From: Dromiciops gliroides
Lineage: Eukaryota > Chordata > Mammalia > Microbiotheria > Microbiotheriidae
NCBI RefSeq assembly: GCF_019393635.1
Contig: NC_057861.1
Location: 59,876,532-59,940,531, forward strand
DNA: 64,000 nucleotides
Direction: 5' to 3'
The notes beneath the pieces were generated by a model. It searched no databases. It was not told the DNA's origin and worked only from the letters and a program-made list of their open reading frames with translations. Position 1 is the first letter of the stretch. Each line of letters starts with the position of its first letter. The position numbers were made by a program, and so were the translations under genes. Shown here one piece after another: positions 1-33,599 of the stretch.

Positions 1-136
1 ATAAATTCTTGTTTCCCTCCCCCTTCCCTTCTAGCTCCAAGTGGTCATGTGACTTAAATTGACCTCCCCCCTCAAAGCTTTTTCTCTGCTGTGTTGTTCT
101 TATTGAATATGGCTCCTGGCCGGGGGGGGGGGGGTA

Positions 137-377
137 GGGGCAACTAGGTGGCACAGTAAGTAGATAAAGCATCAGCCCTGGACTCAGGACGACCTGAGTT
201 CAAATTCGGCCTCAAACACTTGACACTTACTAGCTGTGTGACCCTGGACCAGTCACTTAACCTTCATTGCCCTGCAAAAAAAAAAAGGAAGAAAGAAAAG
301 AAAAAAAAAGAAAAAGAAAAGAAAAAAAAAGAAAAAGGAAAAGAAGAAAGAAATGAATGAATGAATGAATGAATGAA
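137..377 (+). repeat. SINE, WSINE1-type, long A/G-rich tail
   Basis: tRNA-derived head and body with ACTAGCTGTGTGACCCTGG. The tail is about 90 bases of impure (GA)/(A) ending in a short (GAAT) run. Confidence -1.
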
Positions 378-899
378 CATGGCTCCTAGGATCCATTCCT
401 TCAAGACTAAGCTATCTTATGACGCTCACGGTATCAATTAATGCAAGGCATTTATTAAACTCTAGTGGTATGTGGTAATTGAAGAAGCTGGTCTTCCCAA
501 CTCAACACTGACCAAGAAACAGCAGAGGATTGCCTACAAATAACACCGGAAAAGTAGACCCCCACCAATTCCCAACCTAGAAGGAATTGAAAGAAGGAAA
601 TCATACTTACATTGGGTCAAATGTGCCCTAAAAACCTTCTCAGGTGCAATGTAATAGTCCCATAAATACTTGTATTCACAAGTTAATGAGATCTCCCAAG
701 TTAAAGTGACAGCACTATCTGTGTATATGTGGAGTGGGGCTACATGTTAGGTGTAGCCATATGCCCTGAGTTTATGTATTGGAGCTCCTGAATCCTCAAA
801 ATGGTCTTTGATACCTTTATGCCTTTGGTGGTCATAGGCAGTATGATGGGCAGGTGTATATGGCTCTAAGCCATATATAAAAGTTATAGGGACAGAATG

Positions 900-1125
900 A
901 CCCCATGATTTCACGGGGGTAGGAGACTTCTAGTGAGAAACTTCCTCTACCAATGCAGTTCATCAATTTCTCTACATCTTGTAATCATGAAGAGCTGATG
1001 GGGGAATCTGAGAAGTTAAGAGACTTGCCTAGACATAGACAGTCAAAATGTGTCAGAGACAGGATTTAAATCCATGTCTTCCTGTCTCTAAGATCAACTT
1101 TCCCTATACCATGATACCTCTCTAT
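900..1125 (-). repeat. Old MIR-like SINE fragments
   Basis: Reverse-orientation core (TTAAGAGACTTGCCTAG, GGATTTAAATCC) preceded by a block (CCTCTACCAATGCAGTTCAT) that recurs near 23.33 kb. Strongly diverged, so old. Confidence -1.
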
Positions 1126-1185
1126 ATAAATGTATCATTGTTGTCATCATTGTGATCATCATCATTTTATTTATTAGAGATAATG

Positions 1186-1310
1186 AATGGTGTGGTGGCT
1201 AAAAAGCTGGCCTTGGAGTCAGGAAGACCTGAGTCCAAATTATGCCTCTGACATATACTAAGCAAGTCATTTAACCTCTCAGATGACTCTACAGGGACAG
1301 GTTGCAGAAG
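1186..1310 (+). repeat. Old MIR-like SINE fragment
   Basis: TGGCTAAAAAGCTGGCCTTGG and GTCAGGAAGACCTGAGTCC resemble the SINE head; the body is diverged and lacks an A tail. Confidence -1.
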
Positions 1311-1708
1311 TTAGTTGCCTATCTACTTTAGTAGAAGTTCCCTATTTCAGAAATGACAAATACATAGCCTATGGGATACATGTGGCTCACGACACTCCCT
1401 GGCATGACCTGAATAAGATTAAAATATAATTGGGAAAATTTAAGAAAATAAAAATAGAATAAAACAGATAATATTACTTTTTAACCCTGTTAGTATATGG
1501 CCTTAGAGATTCTTACTGTACAGATTACTGGACTCCACTTCTACTTAACACCACTGCCATACAAGCAGGTCCAGATACCCACTCTGCTGAAAGGATAGGA
1601 TTGGGCAAAACTATTGCAACAGAATCCTAGGTTCTAGAGAGACTTTCCAACATTAAACACAAAATGTGAGCACTTCAAACACTTCAAGAAACCTTAGGAC
1701 ATATGCAG

Positions 1709-1915
1709 TCGTAGGATCAGAGATTTAGGCTGAAAGGGACCTTAAAAGACTATTGAGTCCCGTTCTCTCATTTTACAGATGGGGAAACTGAGGCTAGAGA
1801 AGTTAATTGACTTTTCCAGAGTTGCACAACTAGTAAGATTATGAGGTAGGATTTGAACCCAAAATTTCTTGGTTCTAAGTCTAGAATTCTAGCCATACCA
1901 GGCCATGCTGCTGCA
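1709..1915 (+). repeat. MAR1/MIR-type ancient SINE
   Basis: Pattern AGGCTGAAAGGGACCTTAAAAG then ATTTTACAGATGGGGAAACTG and GGATTTGAACCC, typical of an old mammalian SINE with this head, core and tail order. Confidence -1.
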
Positions 1916-2179
1916 AAACATCAAATCTCAGGGATCTCATGTTGGAGTCAGAGTATACCTATGGTTGAAAATAGAAGAAGTTGTTCCCCAGAGTCTGGGC
2001 TGGCATAAGATTTTGCAGTCTTGTGTAAGATACTGCTGCTAGGTATTGTGGGATAAATCAGCCCTGGGGTATGTGGAAATAGGTTTGCCTGTGCAGCAAC
2101 AGTAGAGGCGTTAGCATGGAGATTCAAGGCATAGAATCAGAATGAGTTTGAGAGAAGCAGCCACGTGTGCAAGGGAGGG

Positions 2180-2544
2180 GGTATGATGGAAAGATTGCTG
2201 GCTTGGGAGTCAAAGGGCATTGATTCAAATTGTGCTTCTGACACTTAGTCATCTTGTGACTTGAGCACATGACATAAGGGTGATGTCATGACTTGCATTG
2301 AATTGGATTTAAGTGAGGGAGGGCTGTGCAAGGTCACCAATCTCCCTCGCTCCTCCAGAGTCATCTGAGTCTAGGGGCAAGATATAAATCAGGACGACTG
2401 GAGATGGCCCTGGATGTTTGAGGCAATTGGGGTTAAGTGACTTGCCCAGGGTCACACAGCTAGTAAGTGTCTGAGGTGAGATTTGAACTCAGGTCCTCTT
2501 GACTCCAGGGCCAGCACTCTATCCACTGTGCTGCCTAGCTGCCA
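2180..2544. repeat. Composite of old SINE and reverse SINE
   Basis: An eroded forward head (2180-2265) is followed by a longer marsupial repeat body (TTAAGTGAGGGAGGGCTGTG) that runs into a reverse-orientation SINE body (2419-2544). It lies just downstream of the CYP4F poly(A) signal. Confidence -1.
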
Positions 2545-2676
2545 GCCATCTCTTTTTCTCCTTCCAGAGCCTGTGGCTAGAAACACAGAGTCCTGGCTTC
2601 TCTCTTCTTCCCTATTCTCTCGTCCTCTAGGCAAAAGACACCAAGTGAAAGCCAATATGTGGCATGTTGAAGTCAT

Positions 2677-2682
2677 TTTATT
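2677..2682 (-). terminator. Poly(A) signal of CYP4F
   Basis: AATAAA on the minus strand, 96 bases past the CYP4F stop codon, with a GT-rich stretch (TTGGTGTCTTTTG) about 30-45 bases further on. It would give a short 3'UTR of about 120 bases. The position and downstream element fit a real cleavage site. Confidence -1.
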
Positions 2683-2777
2683 TAGACGAATCATAATCAA
2701 GGGAAGGGTGGCTGGAAAGGCAGGTAGAGAGCAGGCTTCCATGCTCAAAGGCAGAAGGATATGTCCAGCCATCATTC

Positions 2778-24814
<22,037 letters not shown>

Positions 24815-25015
24815 TCTGCAGGAAGAGAGACCATGAGGCAGAGGGAGGATACAATAATAGATGGGCCTTGGGAAATGGGTGAAGGGATGAAGAGGCAAAG
24901 AGACCTGGAGAGGGGCCTAAGTGTAGGGAGCCATTTTGGATGGGTTTAAAGAGGGAGTAGGGAGTGTCAAGATTAGGAGAGGCAGGAGGGGGACGTCAGT
25001 AGAAGAAAATGATAA

Positions 25016-25228
25016 GGGGCAGCTAGTTGTGCAGTGGATAGAGCACCAGCCCTGGATTCAGGAGGACCTGAGTTCAAATCTAGTCTCAGACACTTAACAC
25101 TTAATAGCTGTGTGACCCTGGGCATGTCACTTAACCCCAACTGCCTCGAAGAAGAAGAAGAAGAAGAAGAAGAAGAAGAAGAAGAAGAAGAAGAAGAAGA
25201 AGAAGAAGAAGAAGAAGAAGAAGAAGAA
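25016..25228 (+). repeat. SINE with expanded (GAA)n tail
   Basis: SINE just upstream of the CYP4F start codon; its tail is about 80 bases of GAA. AGAAGAAAATGA lies before and at the end of the tail, consistent with a target duplication. Confidence -1.
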
Positions 25229-25619
25229 AATGAGAGGTCAGTGGAAGAAAGGAGACTTCAGCCTGTAGATGCTGAGTGAGTGACACCAGTGCCTTGGCCC
25301 CTCTAGGCTTGGAGTCCTCTGAAGCCATATGTGTGCCTCTAAGAGGGCACACATCCCCCAGACTCCTAAAGGAAATCTAGAAACTTGAAACAGAGCAGGG
25401 ACACCCTGCCCCCAAACACAGAGGGCTTTCCTCCTCCCCCAGCTGGGGTCTTGGGTTTGCTTTCTTTAGTTTTGTTTTGTTTTCTGGCTGCCAGCATTTT
25501 TTTGATGTCAGTAACTAACCCTAAGAGCCCATCACCCCCATCGGCCCCTTCTAACGTCCAGACTCCAGGCTCCAGGCCCAGGCTGCAGATTCACGGGCAC
25601 TTTGTGAACCTCTAAAGTA

Positions 25620-26420
25620 ACAGAGCTGTCTCGTGTTACTTCCCTCCCCAGAGATCTCTCCTGAGTCCAGAGCTGACCTGGCCTGAGTCTGAATCCCAAT
25701 TCTAGAACTTCAAGCCCTTCAGGGTGGAGGATACGGCTCTCTTCCCAGGCAGAAGAGTCCCTTCGTCTCTGCTGCCAGCTCCTGGGGTACACAAACGGGG
25801 GATCCTCCAAGGGAAGCACCTGATCCTGCTTCCCCACCAGCCCTTTCGCTTTCCTGCTGACAAACATTCCATCGGCCCTAGTTGGACACACGATCTGCAC
25901 TTTGCTCCTCCTTCCCCCTCTCCATGACTCCCAAACACTGGCTGCTTCAGGAACCCCCCCCCCTCAATAAACAAGAGGTTGGAGCTAGGCAGCCAATCCT
26001 GAGCTGGAATGGCTGCATCTGCTTACAGGAGGCCTCACCCCTTTTTCCAGGCACTGAATAGGCAAGGAGAATATGGGTGAAAATCCTTGAACAGTAGATA
26101 GGGTGATGAAGGAAGACTCAGAAAGACACCCTCTTGCCAGGAGTCCCTAAGGGCAGAAACTGGGTTCACCACTTACTCCTGACACAGAAGTCAGGGCGAA
26201 AATCCTCCACGCCCCCTCTTACCACCCCCCCAGTAACTCTTATGTATTGTGGCTTTCCTGGTACCTGGTACATGGAAGAGCTGAGAGATGGCACCCAGGT
26301 CCCAGGTAAAGTTGAAAACTAGAGTCTCAGGTGATGCTGAGTGCTCAGGGATGTGACGTCAGCAGCCCAAGAGTCCCTCTGGCTGTGGACAGCCCAAGTA
26401 ATGAAGAAGCCCCAGACTGC
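25620..26420 (-). promoter_or_regulatory. Candidate CYP4F promoter and non-coding first exon
   Basis: The splice acceptor right before the ATG demands an upstream non-coding exon. This is the nearest long repeat-free, moderately GC-rich stretch. It holds a possible donor (GTAAGT on the minus strand, 26171-26176) and a perfect CRE palindrome above it. No TATA box is obvious. Inference only; transcript data would be needed. Confidence -1.
26354..26361. promoter_or_regulatory. CRE palindrome TGACGTCA
   Basis: Perfect CREB/ATF site in repeat-free sequence about 180 bases upstream (in gene direction) of the candidate non-coding exon donor. Its function is unproven. Confidence -1.
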
Positions 26421-26699
26421 TCAGCATTTCCTGGAGGGTGGGGTATGGGGAAGGCAAGAAAGGAGGAAGGTAACAGGAAATCCTGAATTGCATTTCATCA
26501 GGGAGGTACTTCCCGAACACTCCTTCCCTCACCACCCCCCCCCCCCCACCTTCACTGGGCCATTCCCACCTGCAGGTTTGGGCCCTGATTTCCCTGAGCA
26601 TGTAGGGCCACCAGGATGGGGGAGGACCCTGAAGGAGTTAGGGAGATGGAAGGGCTGGGAGCCTGGGCAGAGCAGAGCCGAGGGCCACTGAGGAATGGG

Positions 26700-27400
26700 C
26701 TAGCTTTCCAAAACCTGCTCCTTCCTTTGGTTAGAGCAGGAGAGGGGGACAGACCAAGGGATGTAAGAGTTGAGGCTGGGCATTAGAAACCAAGTGACAG
26801 GTAGGGCAGGTCCAAGTCATTAGGAAACACAACTCCCAGGGATTTGGGGCTGTTGTCATCCTAGGAACATTTTTAGGCAGAATGCTGAGACCAGAAGGGG
26901 GGTCAAGAGGCAGGATGGTGTCCTTCCTAACAGACTAAGAAAAAGAAAGACCCCTTCTCCTCTCTAGGGCTAACCAGCCTCCAATTGGTGCCACAATTAG
27001 AATGGGCATAGACAAGCCAGAGCCAGGGCAGAGGAGGGTGACCAGGATAAGGAGAGACTAGAAGCTATCTAATGCAAGGGTCACTTGGGCATGCTGAGCC
27101 TAGAGGTTTACCAACTGCCAGCTGGACATCGCTGTCTGAATGCCAATGGGAACATATCCAAAATGGAACTCCATTTTATCACTCCTGACTCCAGAGAATC
27201 AATGATGAAGCATTCTATCCATTACAAAGAGGTGATGGACTCAGGCTAGGCAATGAGACACATTTGTTTTGTAGTCACTGGGGGTGGGGGTGGGGGGTTG
27301 TTTTGCTTCACTATGTATACTTATTATGAGAAATTTTCCTTTTCTTTTTTTCCCCAATGGGACAGGGAGTGGGAAGGAAAGGAAGTAGATATCTGTTCAT
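26700..27400. other. Intergenic, nothing recognised
   Basis: Unique-looking sequence upstream of the CYP4F promoter region. No coding frame, RNA gene or named repeat seen. Confidence -1.
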
Positions 27401-27404
27401 TTTT

Positions 27405-27550
27405 TAAAAAATGATGGTGGTTGTTGTCCTTTGTTCTTGATGAGGACCAAGGTGACATCACTATGTTAGAGTCATGGTACAATGTGTCTGACTGTGACTG
27501 ATCAGACCAATACAAGCTCAGAATGCTCGACCACAGGTTGGGCACAAGTA
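27405..27550 (+). repeat. Unclassified dispersed marsupial repeat
   Basis: GTTGTTGTCCTTTGTTCTTGA, GAGGACCAAGGTGACATCAC and GACTGATCAGACCAATA are phrases I associate with a common marsupial interspersed repeat; the family is not resolved. Confidence -1.
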
Positions 27551-27837
27551 ATGCACGTGAAAATGTATTTTAAAAAATAGAGAGGTGGGAGGGTACTTGA
27601 AATGTAAAATGGTATATGTACTTATAAAGGAGGCCATTATATTGTTACAATATAATTATTATATTACATATTACATAATTTTATATCTATATATTATAAT
27701 TGGTACAATATTGTTACAAGAGAGTAATCTGTAAATGTAAATAATATAAAAACCAAAACATCAATAAAATTGAAAATGAAAAACAAAATAGGAGTCATCT
27801 TTCTTTCCCTTTCTTTTTTCCTATTTCTCTTTCCTTC

Positions 27838-28067
27838 TTTTTTACTTAATTTTCCTTCCTTCCCCTCTTCCTCCCTTCTTTCCTTGCCTCTTCTTTCTTT
27901 TTTCTTTCTTTCTTCCTTCCTTCCTTCCTTCCTTCCTTTCTTTCTTCCTTCCTTCCTTCCTTCCTTCCTTCCTTCCTTCCTTCCTTCCTTCCTTCCTTCC
28001 TTCCTTCCTTCCTTCCTTCCTTTCTTTCTTCCTTTCTTTCTTCCTTTCTTTCTTCCTTTCTTTCTTC

Positions 28068-28144
<77 letters not shown>

Positions 28145-28250
28145 TTTCTTCCTTCCTTCCTTCCTTCCTTCCTTCCTTCCTTCCTTCCTTCCTTCCTTCC
28201 TTCCTTCCTTCCTTCCTTCCTTCTTTTCTTCCTTCCTTCCTTCCTTCCAT
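27838..28250 (+). repeat. Large compound (CTTC)n/(CTTT)n microsatellite
   Basis: About 400 bases of alternating CTTC, CTTT and CCTTTCTTTC blocks; the reverse strand reads GGAA/GAAA repeats. Blocks are largely pure, indicating recent expansion. Confidence -1.
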
Positions 28251-28649
28251 CTCTTTCTTCCACCTCTCTAAACATCTCCCCTTCCAAACTTCCCTATTTT
28301 TTCAAGGATACCACAATCCTTCCAGTCACCCACGTTCACAAACTCACAGTTCTCCTAGGCTCCTCCTTACTTACCCCATCCTCACCCGCCCCCCCATTAA
28401 ATCAGTTGTGAAGACCTGTTTATCCTCCTCACACAACATCCTTGACATCTATTTCCTTCCTTCTTCTCCCAAGACCTCTTCTCAGAGATTATTGACACAG
28501 GCCATGGAAATCTGCAGTGTTGGTAAACAGAAAATCAAACAAACAACCCCACCTTCACCCCCTCCAGCTTGCTTAGGAGGGCAGGGATAGCATTTGGAAC
28601 TCAAAACTGTAAATTAAAATGTAGTTTAAGAAATCCCAGGGCCTCTCTG

Positions 28650-28652
<3 letters not shown>

Positions 28653-28686
<34 letters not shown>
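28653..28686 (+). repeat. (CA)n microsatellite
   Basis: About 34 bases of CA. Confidence -1.
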
Positions 28687-28689
<3 letters not shown>

Positions 28690-28699
28690 TCTTAACCTA

Positions 28700-29150
28700 T
28701 CGTTCCAGCCTCGCTGTCACATGATTTTCCCTCCTCCACGCTGTGATCCCACCAAATTGTCCTTCTCTTTGTTCCTTACATATAACATTCCATCTTCTGT
28801 CCCCAGGTCTTTGCACTGGCCATTCCCCATGCCAGCAATGCCCTTCTTCCTTACCTCCACTTCCTAGGGTCCCTCTCTTCATTCCAAATGCAGCTCAGAC
28901 ACCATCTTCTGCAAGAAGCCCTAACTGATTCATCACCTCCTCCTGGGCATTTAGTGCCCTCTTTCCCTCCCAAACCACCTTGTATCTACATTGTATATAT
29001 TTGTTATTGATGATGGATAAATGTTGACATATATTTGTTGCCTCCCTTATTAGAATATATACACACTTCCAGTAGTGATCTTTTGACTCTGCTCCTAAGA
29101 CCATGCCTGGCAATTACTAGGCACTTCTTGATTGATCACCATCAGTGGCT
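28700..29150 (+). repeat. L2-type LINE 3' end
   Basis: GGTCTTTGCACTGGCCATTCC, GCTCAGACACCATCTTCTGC, AAGAAGCCCTAACTGATTC and CCATGCCTGGCAATTACTAGG follow the order of the L2 3' region. Confidence -1.
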
Positions 29151-29214
29151 TCTTCCCAGGGCTCTTGCAGTCTCTCTCTGCACCAACTAATTTTGTCTTT
29201 GCACAACGTTGTGC

Positions 29215-29640
29215 GATAATCGACTATGGAGGACTTAGATCTATACAGCAATTACAATGATCCAAGATAATTCCAAAGGACTCAGGATGAAAAATGTGAT
29301 CCACCTCCAGAGAAAGAACTGCTAGAGTCTGAAAGCAGATCAAAGCATACTATTTTTCACATTCTTTGTTTCACATTCTGTGTAAGTATAGTTTTTTTTC
29401 CTTTTGGCCTGTTTCTTCTTTCAAAACATGACTAATATGGAAATGTTTTACATGATTGCACATACATAACCTATATCAAATTGCTTCCTGTCTTTCTGAG
29501 GGAAAGGAAAGATAATGAGGGCGAAAATTTGGAACTCAAAAATTTTTAAATGATTGTCAGAAATTGTCTTTACATGTAATGGGAAAAATAAAATACTATT
29601 TTTATAAACTTTAAGAGATTTAAAAAAAGAAAAGAAAATC
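29215..29640 (+). repeat. L1 3'UTR fragment
   Basis: Shares with other copies here: CAATGATCCAAGATAATTCC, AGAAAGAACTG, GCAGATCAAAGCATACTAT and CATAACCTATATCAAATTGC, ending in an A-rich tail. Confidence -1.
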
Positions 29641-29708
29641 TTGTTTGAGAGTACATTTCATGCCCCTTGCCCTGAACACAAAAATTGCACTAACTGTGTC
29701 ATTTAGCA

Positions 29709-30052
29709 CAGAGCTTTCTAAATTGGGTCTCTACCCCAAAAGGGGTCATGTAACTGAATGTGAGGGTCACAAAAATTTGGCAACAGTAAAACGTTATGTA
29801 TGCTTATTTTATATGCTTATATGCCCTGGGTTGCATGAAAATTTCTTAGGCAAAAAGGGATCTTGGGGTGGCTAGGTGGCACAGTGGATAAAGCACCAGC
29901 CCTGGAGTCAGGAGTACCTGAGTTCAAATCCGGCCTCAGACACTTGACACTTACTAGCTGTATGACCCTGGGCAAGTCACTTAACCCCCATTGCCCCGAC
30001 CAAAAAAAAAAATAATAAAGGACCAAAAGTGGAAAAAGTTTAAGAATTCCTG
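29709..30052. mobile_element. hAT-type MITE interrupted by a SINE
   Basis: Starts CAGAGCTTTCTAAATT and ends GTTTAAGAATTCCTG, hAT-like inverted termini. Flanked by ATTTAGCA (29701-29708) and ATTTATCA (30053-30060), an 8-bp duplication with one mismatch. A SINE (about 29866-30016) sits in its right half. Another fragment of the family is at 48.76 kb. Confidence -1.
29866..30016 (+). repeat. SINE inside the hAT MITE
   Basis: Near-consensus SINE body with A/AAT tail interrupting the MITE between GGCAAAAAGGGATC and AGTGGAAAAAGTTTAAG. Confidence -1.
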
Positions 30053-30064
30053 ATTTATCATTCT

Positions 30065-30730
30065 TCTTCACATGAACTATGACAGTGGCTTCCTAATTGT
30101 TCTTCCTGACTTCACTCTCTCTCCCCTCCAAACCAGCCTCCACACAGCTGCCAAAGTAATATTTCAAAACACATCTGACCACATCACACCTCCACTCAAA
30201 AATCTTTAGGAAAGTGCTTATTGCTTCTAAGATAAAAATATAAATTCCCCAGCCTGGGTCTTAAAAGTCAGATTTCAAGTTACTTTCCTTCCCCTCTACC
30301 TGTCAAGGGCACCCCCATTCTTCCAATAGTTTGTGCCCCTGGAGTCATCCTCAATTCTCTCCCCACTCCAGTTCCCCATATCTAATTAGTCGCCAGATGT
30401 TGCCAGTTCTACCTTCACAGCTATTTCCTCAGTTTCTCTCACACAGCAACCACCCTATTTCATACACTAAGTACCTTTTCCTGTTACTACTTCTATAATC
30501 TCTAAATGGGTCTCCCTGTATCCAGCTGCTCTTCTCTCCAATGCATGCTCCAAACAGTTGTCAAATTAATATTTCTGAAGCACAGGTATAGTCATGCATT
30601 CTCCTGATCAAGAAACTCCAGTGATCCCCTATTACCTTTAGGGTAAAATTCAAACTCCCCTCCCTGCTTTTTCCCTTATGACATTCCACCACTTGGTCCC
30701 ATGCCCAGTGTGATCATTGTAAACTTTATA
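30065..30730 (+). repeat. L2-like LINE fragments
   Basis: GGCTTCCTAATTGTTCTTCCTG, CCACATCACACCTCCACTC and a second similar block (CCAGTGATCCCCTATTACC) are L2-type 3' sequences. Confidence -1.
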
Positions 30731-30894
30731 TAATTCAATTTAATGATGATAAGACTTCAATATGGAGTCACTTAGATAAAGTGATCCTAATGCTCCCTAG
30801 AAGCACAGAGGCAAAACAAAGAGTTGTTCTTTTCTGTTATTCTCTCTATGTCAGATGGAGAAGGCTTGTGGCTTTTTTAAAAATAATAAACATA

Positions 30895-31052
30895 GGGGCA
30901 GCTAGGTGGCACAGTGGATAGAGCACCGGCCCTGGAGTCAGGAGTACCTGAGTTCAAATCCGGCCTCAGACACTTAACACTTACTAGCTGTGTGATCCTG
31001 GGCAAGTCACTTAAGCCCAATGCCTCACTAAATAATAATAATAATAATAATA
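30895..31052 (+). repeat. SINE with (AAT)n tail
   Basis: Near-consensus body; tail is an AAT run. AATAATAA-containing flanks suggest a target duplication but this is obscured by the tail. Confidence -1.
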
Positions 31053-31053
31053 A

Positions 31054-31460
31054 GCATTTTTATTTACAGTTTTGAGTTCCAAATTTCATCCCTCCTTCCC
31101 TACTCCCCCTCCCTCCCCCTCCCTGAGGCTGTAAGCAATCAGATGTAGGTTATACATGTGTGATTAGGTAAAACATTACCGTATTAGTCATTTTGTACAA
31201 GAAAACTTGAATAAAAGAAATAAAATGAAATACTGAAAACTAGCCTGCTTCAGTCTGTGTTCAATCAATATCAGTTCTTTCTTTGGAAATGGATGGTATA
31301 CTTCATCATGCGTCCTTTGAGATTGTCTTGGATCCTTGTATTGCTGAGAATAGTTAAGTCCTTCACAGTTCTTCATCAAACAACATTGCTGTCACTGTGC
31401 ACAATTTTCTCTTAGTTCTTCTCACTTCACTATACATCAATTCATACAAGTAGATTTTTG
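31054..31460 (-). repeat. L1 3'UTR fragment, reverse
   Basis: Begins with the reversed A-rich end and GTTTTGAGTTCCAAATTTCATCC, then AGGTTATACATGTG and CAGTTCTTTCTTTGG, the reverse of the L1 3'UTR seen at 29.2 and 53.5 kb. Confidence -1.
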
Positions 31461-31587
31461 ACTGGATGAGCTCTAGATCTGTGGCAGGTACCTTGAATTA
31501 TTCTCCTGCTGCAACCGGGTTAGATCCATCAACCAATCTGTGGTCCTGATAAAGAAACGTCACCTCTCTGAGCATCACCCAAACCTG

Positions 31588-31959
31588 TGTTCAGGGCTAA
31601 AATTCTAGCTAGTCTGTCTAAAATATCTAATGAGTGGTCGCCAATAAATTATAAGCTTTAGCAAGAGTTAGACTTTTAAGCGTTTATTAAGGAAAACAAG
31701 AATTTGGTAAAGAGAGAGAGAAAGGCCTAAATTCCTATCTATTAAAGGGAGAGCACATTTCTAGCTCCGCTCTCCACCAGAGTCCAAAGGAAAGAGCGCG
31801 AGACTGAGCGTCACTCTCTTCCTTCCTCCTCCCACTAGCCCGCGTCACTTCCTGACGCCAAAGAAAAGACTCCTGGTCTTGCCCTCAAAGACCTTCGCTT
31901 CATGGGTGGAACTCTTCTACAGTAAATCTCCAGCAGGTGGCGTTATTCCAATCGTTACA
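31588..31959 (-). mobile_element. Solo LTR, copy A
   Basis: 372 bases bounded by TG...CA, with 4-bp duplications CCTG at 31584-31587 and 31960-31963. About 80% or more similar by eye to copy B at 44.03 kb. AATAAA on the minus strand at 31683-31688 is conserved in both, so the LTR probably reads minus. No retroviral ORF lies nearby. Confidence -1.
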
Positions 31960-32349
31960 CCTGGTATTGACATAGGACCCTGAGGACTTTCCACCACATC
32001 TGGGTCTGATGAGGCATGCCCCCTCCTACATCTGGCAATGATTACCTGTTCTCAAGCAAGTCCAATCTTGCCACCTGAACCCCAACTTTTAGCATGCTTT
32101 AAGCATGATGTCTCCCTCAACCTCTGCCTGGGGTGAATTTCTTGCTGGTGGAGACAAATTTCTGTCCAATTATATTAGCATAGTGTGCATATGGATTTTT
32201 TTTGTCAGCTTGCCCCCTTGTGCAAAGTTTGTAGCAGTATCATTTCCCCAAACACCAGTTTCTAAGAAATCTGTACCCTGGTTTTTGCTTTCATCCTGGT
32301 CACTATGCACAGAATTCTTTTCCTTCTCATCTCTGATTCCTAAAACCCC

Positions 32350-32410
32350 TTCGGTGTTGTTCAGTTATTTTTCAGTCATGTCTGACTCTTTGTGATCCCA
32401 TTTGGTACTA
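32350..32410 (-). repeat. SINE 3' segment fragment
   Basis: GTTCAGTTATTTTTCAGTCATG and CTCTTTGTGATCCCATTTGG match the reverse 3' segment of the long-form SINE. Confidence -1.
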
Positions 32411-32819
32411 GGCAAGGTAGAAATTAATTCTAAAGGTCAGTAAAGTGGTCATTTATGACATTTTTCTGGGGAATTGTACAATCCCAGGGGCATGACCCAA
32501 TATTCTGACCTTAGATGGCTGCTTTTTCTTTTTTTTAAATTTCTTTTTGTTTTGTTTTGGTTTGGTTTGTGGGTTTTTTGGCTGCTTTATTTTCATGCCA
32601 ATCCTAATTCTTACTTGACTGTAAGCCCCTGTTAGCTGAGTTTTGTACAAATGTGGATGCTCTGTGTTTTTCCCAGGATATCAGAAAATAAGGTAGTGGT
32701 TTTGAATCATTACCTCGTTGAGCTCCCTGAAGCCAGTACATGGTTATTGTCACCCTTTGTCGTTAAGAACAAAAAGGAGAGGTGTCTCTGCTGGTTATTG
32801 TGACCATTATTTAAACTCC

Positions 32820-33320
32820 CTATTTACATTGGCTGCCAAGCTGATATTCCTATAGTTCAGATCATGTCAATGTCTTGCTCTGTAAACTTGAATGATTACC
32901 CATTTCCTCTAGAATACAGACCCTTTTGTTGGCATGTAAAACCTGTCAGAGCCCAGCTCCCCCTTACTGTTATTTATTATACATTACTCCCCTTTCTGCA
33001 TTTTGTGGTTTAGCCAAACTGGCCTTCCTGTGGTCCCTCTTACTTGACACTTGATCTCCCAGCTCTTTGCCTCTGCACAGCTCATCTTCCATGTTTGGAA
33101 AGCACTCCCTCAATTTCTTAGAATTCCTAGTTTCCTTAAAAATTCAGCTTATAGTATTTCCTTTTATGGGAAGACTTTGGTTCTTCCCCTGCCCCTGCCC
33201 CAAGTCCTACTGCCTCCACCACAAATTCCCTTTATATGTATTTTGCTTCCTTGATCGAGTCCTTGACAGCAGGGTCAGATGCTTGGTAGGTACTTAATAA
33301 AAGCTTGATGGTTGGTATCC
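32820..33320 (+). repeat. L2-type LINE 3' end
   Basis: TGGCTGCCAAGCTGATATTCC, AGCTCTTTGCCTCTGCACAGC and GGTAGGTACTTAATAAAAGC follow the L2 3' order, including the terminal AATAAA-like repeat. Confidence -1.
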
Positions 33321-33599
33321 CCATAGAACACCCCTCTATTGATCATTGCAGCTATAAATCAGCCTATGTGGAGGTAATGTTCTGGAAAGGTGGTGCATAG
33401 AGTGAGCCAATTCCCAGTTGGGTTGCTAAATGTTCCTTCTTTACTTTATATGTCTAGCATGTCCTTGTACTATTAGAAACAATGGAAGAGAAACAACAAG
33501 GTAGAATGTTTCTTAAAAGCTTGCCTAGGTAAATAAAAGCTGGCAAAGTAGTTTTGAATTACAACAACCAGGGGAATGAGGAAAGGACTCTCTGAAGAA

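Noticed and set aside
24815..24898. Upstream in-frame extension of CYP4F beginning MPLHPFTHF
   Set aside because: A strong acceptor lies directly before MLPVSKW, and the family starts there; the extension is intron sequence.
25034..25279. Poly-Glu frame
   Set aside because: (GAA)n tail of a SINE.
27694..28411. Long frames rich in KERK/GRKE or FLPSFL
   Set aside because: Produced by the tetranucleotide microsatellite, which is open in several frames on both strands.
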